Assembly (NCBI RefSeq): GCF_900108915.1
Contig: NZ_FNYH01000007.1
Location: 94,028 to 158,027 of the forward strand
Source: Allopseudospirillum japonicum
Lineage (GTDB): Bacteria > Pseudomonadota > Gammaproteobacteria > Pseudomonadales > Halomonadaceae
Length of the DNA stretch: 64,000 bases
Reading direction: 5' to 3'
Shown here: in pieces, positions 53,116 to 61,600 of the stretch
Layout: each line of letters opens with the position of its first letter
Numbering within the stretch: the stretch's first letter is position 1
Position numbers and translations under genes: made by a program
The notes under the pieces: model-generated
What the model was told of the DNA's origin: nothing
The model's database searches: none
What the model saw: only the letters and a program-made list of their open reading frames with translations

Positions 53116-56034
53116 ATGGATGTCAGCTTTAGCCTAGGCCAGATTTTTGCGTTAGGTATTGGCTACCTTTTTATTCTCTTCGCTTGTGCCTATAGCGCAG
53201 AACGTGGCTGGTTGCCGCAACAATGGATTGGGCATCCAGCAACCTATGTATTATCCCTTGGAGTATATGCCAGTGCGTGGGCAATTTATGGTTCAGTCGG
53301 ATTAGCAGCGCAGCATGGTTATGGTTTTTTGACTTATTATTTAGGGATTGCTGCAGCCTTTATTTTAGCGCCGGTATTATTGCTTCCTATTTTACGTATT
53401 ACACGTACTTACCAACTAAGTTCTTTGGCGGATTTATTTGCCTTTCGTTTTCGCAGTCCTTGGTTGGGAACAGGGATTACTCTTATTACTTTATTAGCGA
53501 CCTTGCCTTTGCTGGCCTTGCAAATCCAAGCGGTAGGGGATTCTATTTATTTATTAACGAATGAGTCTTCCCCTTATAATCTTGCGTTTGCTTTTTGCTG
53601 TGTGATTACCTTATTTGCGATTTTATTTGGTGCTCGTCACACTTCTTTACGTGAGCGTCATCAAAGTTTAGTGGTTGCTATTGGTTTTGAATCCCTAGTT
53701 AAGCTAGCAGCTTTATTAATTCTGGGTGGATATGCCTTATATTTATTAGGTGGAATCGCAGGAATTGCGAATTTAGACGCAGACACCTTATGGATGCGCC
53801 CAGCCAGTGCTACCCTGCCCGAGGGCGCTGGACGTACGTTACTTTTGCTGTTTTTTGCTGCAGCCGTCGCCATGCCGCATATGTTTCATATGGTGTTTAC
53901 GGAAAACCCGTCCGCACAAGCCTTAAGCAAAGCGGGTTGGGGGCTAAGTCTATATTTAATATTACTAGCTATTCCTGTGCCTTTAATTTATTGGGCGGGA
54001 CAAAGCTTACAGTTGGATGGCCGCCCTGAATATTTCTTATTAAATATAGGGGCACATTTGTCGCCCTTTGGTGCAGCTTTAGCTTTTGTTGCTGGTTTAG
54101 CTGCAGCCAGTGGCACACTCATTATTATTACGTTATCACTGGCAGCGATGACGCTTAACCACTTAGTTTTGCCTATTTATCCACCGCGTGCACCTTTAGA
54201 TATTTATCGTTGGCTTTTATGGTTAAGACGCTTACTAATCGGTATGATTATTTTGGCCGGTTATTTATTTTATCGTGTACTGAGTGTACGCCATGATTTA
54301 GCCAGCTTGGGGCTGACCTCTTTTGTGGGGATTGTTCAGTTTTTACCCGCCATTATTGCCATTTTGTATTGGCCAACCGTCACCCGTATTGGTGTCGTTT
54401 TGGCACTGACATCTGGCGTTGGCATTTGGGTTTTAGGTTTATGGTGGCCCTTGTTATTTGGTGTCAATCAGCTTGATTTTGGGCCTTGGTCTTGGGATTT
54501 GAATGCCGAATTACACTGGTATCAGGTGGCGTTAATTTCCCTCACAGTCAATACCTGCACTCTGATTGGGATTTCTTTAATCACGCGTGCAGATGAAGAC
54601 GAAATCAATGCCGCCCAAGCATGTGCGGTCGATGCGCTGATTCGTCCTAAACGCTTACCTTTACAAGCGCGTACAGCGGCTGATTTCACACGGTTTCTTG
54701 CGGTGCCTTTGGGGCATACCATTGCAGAGCGCGAAGTAGAAACTGCGCTTATTAGTTTAGACTTTAGTCCAAATGAAAATCGTCCTTATGCTTTACGACG
54801 TTTGCGTGATTGCATCCAAGCGAATCTTTCTGGTTTGATGGGACCTGCGATTGCGCAAGAAATTGTGGATACCTATTTGCCTTGGCAAGCGCGTTATGCG
54901 CATGATGATATCCATTTTATGGAATTGCGCTTAGAGGAATATCAATCCCAACTCAGTGGCTTAGCACGTGAGCTTGACACCTTAAGGCGTTATCACAGAC
55001 AAACTCTAGAATCTTTACCCCTGGGTATTTGTACTTTGGGGCCAGATGGCGAGGTGTTATTTTGGAATACAGCATTAGCGACACTCACGCAGATTCCAGC
55101 CGCGCATATGATAGGTTCTCAACTAGCGGATGCACCAACGCCTTGGGGACCGAAACTCACAAGTTTTCTACAAGGTGAAGCGGCACATGTCTACAAACAA
55201 GCCTTGGAATTTGCCGATCAGCCCCCTTGCTATTTAGCCTTGCACAAAGCGCCTCTGGTTTCAGCAACGCCTGAACACTGTGGTACTGTATTGGTGATCG
55301 AGGAGCAAACCGAATTAAAAACACTCGAAAATGAGCTGATCCATAGCGAGCGTTTGGCGTCTATTGGACGTTTAGCTGCAGGGGTCGCCCATGAAATCGG
55401 CAACCCGATTACAGGGATCTCATCATTGGCGCAAAACCTTATTTATGAAAGCCAAGATGAAGACTTCACCGAAATGGCCCAGCAGATTTTACAGCAAACC
55501 CAAAGGGTCAGCCGTATTGTGCATACACTGGTGAGCTTTGCCCATGCAGGCCAAGCACGTGGGCAAGCGGCCTGTTCCCTGATTCGGGTCGGTGATTGTG
55601 TTGAAGAAGCGGTGAATTTATTGCAGCTCAGTGCGGAAGGTCGCCAGCGTGAATATATTTGTCGTGGAGATTTACATACCCATGTGTATGCGCAAGCGCA
55701 AAAGCTGGAGCAGATCTTAGTCAACTTATTAAGCAATGCGCGTGATGCCACCGCACAGGAGGATGAAATTCACATCCAAGTGCATCAAGCCCAAGCTTGG
55801 GTAGAAATCAGTGTATTAGATCACGGTTGTGGGATTCCGGCAGATGCACTAGCCCATATCTATGAGCCCTTTTATACCACTAAGCCCGCCGGCCAAGGCA
55901 CAGGATTGGGGCTTGCTTTAGTCTACTCTTTAGTAGAAGAATTTGGCGGCCACTTACACGTGGATAGCCCACTAACGCCAGCAGGAGGCACTTGTGTGCG
56001 TGTTCGTCTCCCTGCACAACCTTTGGACGGCTGA
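53116..56034 (+). CDS. Sensor histidine kinase with SLC5 transporter domain (CbrA-like)
   Basis: 972 residues. Thirteen or so membrane helices of a sodium:solute symporter (SSSF/SLC5) domain fill residues ~1-480, followed by a PAS-like domain (~635-735: LPLGICTLGPDGEVLFWNTALATL), a HisKA domain with the phospho-acceptor His759 (RLAAGVAHEIGNPITG) and an HATPase domain (LVNLLSNARDA, DHGCGIPADAL, PFYTTKPAGQGTGLGL). This is the CbrA architecture; CbrA senses or moves amino acids such as histidine and controls carbon/nitrogen balance. Start is the ATG at 53116 (GAGGAT upstream). Its cognate regulator gene follows directly. Confidence 0.92.
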   Translation: MDVSFSLGQIFALGIGYLFILFACAYSAERGWLPQQWIGHPATYVLSLGVYASAWAIYGSVGLAAQHGYGFLTYYLGIAAAFILAPVLLLPILRITRTYQLSSLADLFAFRFRSPWLGTGITLITLLATLPLLALQIQAVGDSIYLLTNESSPYNLAFAFCCVITLFAILFGARHTSLRERHQSLVVAIGFESLVKLAALLILGGYALYLLGGIAGIANLDADTLWMRPASATLPEGAGRTLLLLFFAAAVAMPHMFHMVFTENPSAQALSKAGWGLSLYLILLAIPVPLIYWAGQSLQLDGRPEYFLLNIGAHLSPFGAALAFVAGLAAASGTLIIITLSLAAMTLNHLVLPIYPPRAPLDIYRWLLWLRRLLIGMIILAGYLFYRVLSVRHDLASLGLTSFVGIVQFLPAIIAILYWPTVTRIGVVLALTSGVGIWVLGLWWPLLFGVNQLDFGPWSWDLNAELHWYQVALISLTVNTCTLIGISLITRADEDEINAAQACAVDALIRPKRLPLQARTAADFTRFLAVPLGHTIAEREVETALISLDFSPNENRPYALRRLRDCIQANLSGLMGPAIAQEIVDTYLPWQARYAHDDIHFMELRLEEYQSQLSGLARELDTLRRYHRQTLESLPLGICTLGPDGEVLFWNTALATLTQIPAAHMIGSQLADAPTPWGPKLTSFLQGEAAHVYKQALEFADQPPCYLALHKAPLVSATPEHCGTVLVIEEQTELKTLENELIHSERLASIGRLAAGVAHEIGNPITGISSLAQNLIYESQDEDFTEMAQQILQQTQRVSRIVHTLVSFAHAGQARGQAACSLIRVGDCVEEAVNLLQLSAEGRQREYICRGDLHTHVYAQAQKLEQILVNLLSNARDATAQEDEIHIQVHQAQAWVEISVLDHGCGIPADALAHIYEPFYTTKPAGQGTGLGLALVYSLVEEFGGHLHVDSPLTPAGGTCVRVRLPAQPLDG

Positions 56035-56072
56035 TTACAGCCATCACTCGCAGTTTTCGTCTGGATTTGCCT

Positions 56073-57458
56073 ATGAGCCATATTTTGATTGTTGAGGATG
56101 AAAGCATTATTCGTTCTGCCCTGCGGCGCTTGTTAGAACGCAATGGCTTTCGAGTAAGCGAAGCCCAATCGGTAGAAGAAGCCTTGCCTTTGCTACAGGC
56201 GCAATCCTTGGATCTGATTATCAGTGATTTGCGCTTACCAGGATCACCAGGCACTGAGCTGATCGCAGCGGCGCAAGCTACGCCTGTACTGATTATGACC
56301 AGTTATGCCAGTTTACGCTCTGCGGTGGATGCAATGAAGCTCGGGGCGGTGGATTATATCGCCAAGCCGTTCGATCATGAGGAAATGTTGCAAGCGGTCA
56401 ATCACATTCTGAGCCAGCATCCCAAGGAGAGACAGGCACCTGTAAGCGCCCGCGATGAGGCTGCGAATGATTTGGGCATGATCGGTGATTGCGAGCCTAT
56501 GCAGGAAGTCTATCGTCAATTACGTAAGGTAGCGCCTGTCGATACCCGAGTTTTAATCTTGGGTGAATCGGGTACGGGAAAAGAATTGGTTGCCCGTGCC
56601 TTGCATCAACTCAGTCCTCGCCGTGATGGGCCACTCATTTGTGTGAACTGTGCAGCCATTCCAGAAACCTTGATCGAATCTGAGCTTTTTGGCCATGAAA
56701 AAGGCGCTTTTACTGGGGCAAATGCGAGTCGTAATGGTTTGGTAGAAGCTGCCGACCGTGGCACCTTGTTTCTGGATGAAATTGGCGAACTTCCCTTAGA
56801 AGCACAAGCCCGTTTGTTAAGAGTGTTGCAGGAGGGAGAAATCCGCCGTTTAGGTTCGGTGGAATCACGTAAGGTTGATGTACGTCTTATCGCCGCGACC
56901 CATAGAGATTTAAAAGGACTGACCGAGCGCGGAGAATTCCGTTTAGATCTTTACTATCGTTTAAATGTGATGGAAATTCACCTCCCCCCCTTGCGAGATC
57001 GTGGCCAAGATGTGCTCGCGATTGCTGAGCGTTTATTGGAAGATACTTGCACACGTTTAGCACGCAAAGGATTACGCTTTTCGAAAGCCGCGCGTGAAAA
57101 ACTCCTTGCGTATACTTGGCCAGGTAATGTACGTGAACTAGAAAATATTATCGAACGGGCGGTGATTCTCACGGAAGAAAATCTGATTTCTGCGCAAGAA
57201 ATCCATGTGGTCCCAGATCGCCAACAGGCAAAACCTGCGATCAATTTAAAAACCAGTCCGCCTCGATTTGAGGAAGAGGAAGACAATAGCGAAGCGCCCA
57301 GTGATTTATCTTTGGAAGATTATTTCCAGCATTTTGTGCTCGAGCATCAAGACCAAATGAGCGAAACCGAGCTGGCCCGCAAACTAGGAATTAGTCGCAA
57401 ATGTTTGTGGGAGCGTCGCCAGAAACTAGGTATCCCTAGACGACGTTCGAGCCGCTAG
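56073..57458 (+). CDS. NtrC-family sigma-54 response regulator (CbrB-like)
   Basis: 461 residues from the ATG at 56073. Receiver domain with phospho-acceptor Asp52 (LDLIISDLRLPGSPG), AAA+ domain with Walker A GESGTGKE, the sigma-54 contact GAFTGANAS and Walker B TLFLDEIGEL, then a Fis-type helix-turn-helix (SETELARKLGISRKCLWERRQKLG). It is the partner of the kinase just upstream and activates sigma-54 promoters. CbrB in Pseudomonas activates the small RNA crcZ; no such RNA is visible next to the gene here. Confidence 0.93.
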   Translation: MSHILIVEDESIIRSALRRLLERNGFRVSEAQSVEEALPLLQAQSLDLIISDLRLPGSPGTELIAAAQATPVLIMTSYASLRSAVDAMKLGAVDYIAKPFDHEEMLQAVNHILSQHPKERQAPVSARDEAANDLGMIGDCEPMQEVYRQLRKVAPVDTRVLILGESGTGKELVARALHQLSPRRDGPLICVNCAAIPETLIESELFGHEKGAFTGANASRNGLVEAADRGTLFLDEIGELPLEAQARLLRVLQEGEIRRLGSVESRKVDVRLIAATHRDLKGLTERGEFRLDLYYRLNVMEIHLPPLRDRGQDVLAIAERLLEDTCTRLARKGLRFSKAAREKLLAYTWPGNVRELENIIERAVILTEENLISAQEIHVVPDRQQAKPAINLKTSPPRFEEEEDNSEAPSDLSLEDYFQHFVLEHQDQMSETELARKLGISRKCLWERRQKLGIPRRRSSR

Positions 57459-57519
57459 AGGTTGACGCGGGAATTTGCTAGGCTAAGCCTCCTTTGATGA
57501 GAATAACAGGATTGCAAGT

Positions 57520-58002
57520 ATGCCTTCTTTTGATGTGGTATCTGAATTTGATAGTCACGAACTGACCAATGCAGTCGATCAAGCCAAACGTGTGATTGGT
57601 AACCGTTTTGACTTTAAAAATGTAGATGCCGGTTTTGAGCGTCAAGACAATCAAGTGCATTTGCATGCGGAAGTCGAGTTTCAGCTGCAACAAATGCAAG
57701 ATATATTACGTGCCGAACTGAGCCGACGCAGTATTGATGTGGCTTGTATTGAAGAAGGCAAGCCGGTGCAAAGTGGTAAACAAGCTCGGCAAACGCTGAC
57801 ATTGCGTCAAGGGATTGATGCAGAGCTCGCAAAGAAAATTACTAAATTGGTGAAGGAAGCTAAGTTAAAAGTGCAAACGCAAATCCAAGGCGAGCAAGTG
57901 AGAGTCACAGGGAAAAAACGCGATGATTTGCAAGCGGTGATGAGTTTACTACGTCAAGCAGAGCTTGATTTGCCTTTGCAGTTCAATAACTTCCGCGACT
58001 AA
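57520..58002 (+). CDS. yajQ: YajQ-family nucleotide-binding protein
   Basis: 160 residues, normal length. Start MPSFDVVSEFDSHELTNAVDQA is that of the family; GNRFDFKNVDAGFE, KITKLVKEAKLKVQTQIQGEQVRVTGKKRDDLQAVM and PLQFNNFRD at the end confirm it. Members bind nucleotides and some bind cyclic-di-GMP to control transcription. acpS follows eight bases later. Confidence 0.96.
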   Translation: MPSFDVVSEFDSHELTNAVDQAKRVIGNRFDFKNVDAGFERQDNQVHLHAEVEFQLQQMQDILRAELSRRSIDVACIEEGKPVQSGKQARQTLTLRQGIDAELAKKITKLVKEAKLKVQTQIQGEQVRVTGKKRDDLQAVMSLLRQAELDLPLQFNNFRD

Positions 58003-58010
58003 CTTTTCCT

Positions 58011-58391
58011 ATGATTCTTGGTTTGGGCAATGATTTAGCCGATATTCGCCGTTTTCAAGCTTTGTTAGATCAGCACGGCTTGAAGATTACTCGGCGCATT
58101 CTTGCTGAACCTGAGCTGGCTGCTTGGCCAGCTTCTGCCCACATACAAGCCGCTTTTTTAGCCAAGCGTTTTGCTGCTAAAGAAGCTGCAGCCAAAGCCT
58201 TAGGCACGGGCTTTCGTTACGGCATGAGCCTGCGCCATATTTTTGTGACTTCAGATTCTCTGGGAGCCCCTCAATTGCATATGGTGCAAGCTGCAGCGCA
58301 GCGTGCGCAAGATTTAGGCGTGCAGCATATGCACCTTGCCCTCACGGATGATGGCCACTATGCCTTAGCCACAGTGATTTTGGAAAAGTGA
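58011..58391 (+). CDS. acpS: Holo-[acyl-carrier-protein] synthase
   Basis: 126 residues. It attaches 4'-phosphopantetheine to ACP. Motifs: GLGNDLADIRRF (metal-binding Asp), AAFLAKRFAAKEAAAKALGTGF with the catalytic Glu, and LALTDDGHYALATVILE. The second half of the family signature reads LGNDLADIR in place of the usual GxDIVxIxR, a mild change. The stop codon lies in a local repeat of GTGATTTTGG (58374-58406), probably a recent slip duplication. Confidence 0.92.
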   Translation: MILGLGNDLADIRRFQALLDQHGLKITRRILAEPELAAWPASAHIQAAFLAKRFAAKEAAAKALGTGFRYGMSLRHIFVTSDSLGAPQLHMVQAAAQRAQDLGVQHMHLALTDDGHYALATVILEK

Positions 58392-58670
58392 TTTTGGTGA
58401 TTTTGGAAAAAGGCAATATTGGCTAGCTGCTCTCGCGGCCTGAAATAAGCCAACACCCACCTGCTAGTCTCCTTTTATTTATAAGAAAATTCCCTTATAA
58501 ATATATCTTGCTGTTTTTGTTTTTATTTTATTGATGGGCTTTTAAATTCAATATTATATAATTAATTAGTGCTCTTTATTATAGTATTTAATATCAATCT
58601 TATATTTGCTAAACCGCAAAGCTCGCTGAAATCAGTGGTTACAGTAAAAATAATCAAGGGAAGGATCGCT
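58392..58670. other. AT-rich upstream region of the giant DUF4347 gene
   Basis: 279 bases, strikingly AT-rich from about 58470. TATTTATAAG (58476-58485) pairs perfectly with CTTATAAATA (58494-58503) with an 8-base loop. TTGATG (58531-58536) and TATATA (58555-58560) give a possible promoter with 18-base spacing. AT-rich DNA of this kind is a common site for silencing proteins in front of large surface-protein genes. Confidence 0.5.
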
Positions 58671-61600
58671 ATGCAACCCACTCACCATCAGCTTGATAGA
58701 CAAGTCATCTTTATTGACGCCAGCCTGCCGGATTACCAGACCCTGATTGACGGTTTGTCCGAAACAACCGATGTCGTAAAGGTTGCCCCGGATCAGGATG
58801 GGTTTCAGGTAATGGCCGAGTGGGCACAGACCCACTCAGGCTATCGTGCCATGCATATTGTGGGGCACGGTTCAGAAGGTGCCCAACAACTGGGTAATGC
58901 CACCCTATCCCACGAGACGCTTGCGACATACCAAGCTGAGTTGAGCCAGATTGGTAAGGCGCTCACCGAAGGCGGTGATATTTTGCTGTATGGCTGTCAT
59001 GTCGCCGCTAATCAAGCCGGTGTGGATTTTATCGGCAAGCTTTCACAGGCCACAAGTGCAGATATAGCCGCATCAGATGATCTCACTGGGAGCCAGAAAC
59101 TTGGCGGCAACTGGATTCTTGAAAAAGAAATTGGACAAATAGAATATTCAGATAAGAGCAATGCTGTCATTTCGCAGCTGAAAGAAATTCCACTATTACT
59201 ATCTCCAGCCGTAGGTACTATTGATTTTGGTAGCACAAACTACTGGACTTCAGAGACCCCAGCAGCTGATCCATCCAAAACAAATATTCTGGGTAGTGGC
59301 CTGGATCTGATTGTCGATAATAATGGAGCAACACAAACTGATATTGAAATAAAACCCGTAGGGGGAATCAGCTCTTCTGCTAGTGATATGGCACTTGCAC
59401 TGGATGATGGGGCATATGATAAAATTCAGTTTAAAAGTACCGATGGTGGTGCCTTTAAAGTAACGTCTATGGTAATAAAGCTGACGTCTGGAAGTGCTCA
59501 GGAGCTTAACTTTACAGCATATAAGAATAATACTGAAATATCAGGTAGTAGTTTCAGCCAAACCTTTAACAGTAATAGCACTGCTTCTGTAGACTTTTCA
59601 TCACAAACTGGCTTTACAAATCTAGACGAAATACGTATTACACCGACAAACCCATCTGCTCTAATGAACCTATACTTTGATGATATCGTCATTGCAGCAG
59701 CAGAAGTATCAAACAACACTCCAACAATTACACTGCCATCATCACCATCCGTATCGGAAGATGCGACCAGCGTTGCCATTGCGGATGATATTCAGATCGC
59801 AGATGATGATGCCGGTGATACCCAAACAGTGACGCTCACCATCGGCGGTGGTACAGCAAGTCTTGTAACAACCACCGGGCTGACTGGCCTGACCGGAAAC
59901 GGTACTGCCTCTATCTCTTTCAGTGGTTCTCTAACCGACGTAAATAACGCTCTGGACGCACTGACATTTACTCCAACAGCGGACCTGAGTGGTACCAACG
60001 CAGGTTCTATCCAGATTCAGACAGATGACGGTAACAGTGGTACAGATGACGAAACTATAACCTTTGATATTACCGCTGTTAACGATGCCCCCACCATTAC
60101 CAGTTCAGGCAACTACACCCTGACAGCAGTTAACGAAGAAACGCCATCGACCGGAGTACTGGTCTCCGCTATTCTGGCTGACGGCAATATAAACGGGGCA
60201 GATGTAGATAGTGGTGCCAGCAGTGGTATTGCCGTGACAGCAACCACAGGTACCGGAAGCTGGGAGTTTTCCACAGACAACACGAACTGGACCAGTTTTG
60301 GTAGTGTCAGTACCAGTGCCGCTCTGCTATTGGATAGTGCAACCTATGTGCGTTTTACTGGTGGTACGGAGTATTCCGGGTCTGCTAATTTTACCTTCCA
60401 GGCCTGGGACCAGACCAGTGGTAGCGCTTCAACCAATGGTTCTGCACAGACAGGAAATGCCAGCGTTAACGGCACAAGCACAGCGTTCTCAACGAACAGT
60501 GCAACGACGTCAATTACAGTCAATGCGGTAGATGATGCCCCTACCGGATCTGGTGCTGCTACGCCTGCCAGTTTTACTGAAGATACCCAGGGCAACCTGG
60601 ATCTGTCGGGCTTTACCGTGGCTGATGTGGACAGCGCCTCCGTGACCATTACCCTGACTGCCAGCGCAGGTACACTGGTTGCCTCTTCCTCAGGCGGCGT
60701 TACTGTTGGTGGTAGCACCACGGATACCTTGACCCTGACCGGCGCACCGGGCGCTATCAACACCTGGCTGGATACCACCTCCAACGTACAATATACCGGT
60801 GCTACGAATGCAAGCGGCACCGGAGCTGCAACCATCACGATTACCGGAGCTGACGGGACAACCTCCAATGTTGCAATGGGATCGGTGACAGTAAATATCA
60901 CCGCAGTGGATGATGCCCCAACCGTATCAGCTGTACCGGATGATTCTGTTGTACTTTCAGTAGGGCAATATCTGGACTTGGCGGCGTCTTCTGTCGCCGA
61001 TGTGGACTCTTCAGTGGTGACTGCGGTTATCTCGGTAGATAGCGGTACCCTTACGGCAACATCGGCCGGTGGCAATCACTCAGGCGGCGCTGCCGTTGTT
61101 CAGGCCGATTCACAAACTGTGGCAGTGTCGGGTTCTCCCACACAAGTTAACGCCTATCTGAATGACACATCAGAATTAACCTTCACTTCCGCAGCCTCCA
61201 CCACTGATGTGACGCTAACCGTATCCGTTAGTGACGGTATGAAGGCGGCCGAAGATACGGCTACGATTTCGGTGCTGGATGTGGCTAGGCCAACTGCCAG
61301 CAACTATACCGATTCAACCAATGAAGATACGGCGGTCACCGCCTTCAGTAATACTGAACTGCCAACCACAGAAGATACCGATACAGGGACCGCACATACG
61401 GTTGAATACATTACTATTGATACCTCCACGGTAACAGGTGGGGTACTTTCCCTGACAGGAACACCGGCAGGTGGTACATCAACGACGGGGGGAATTACAT
61501 TTGATACCGCAACAGGTAATTTGTCCGGTACAGTCAATATCGCCATAGGTGACATTGGCAAACTGGTCTTTACACCAACCGCCGAGTTATCAGGCACAGG

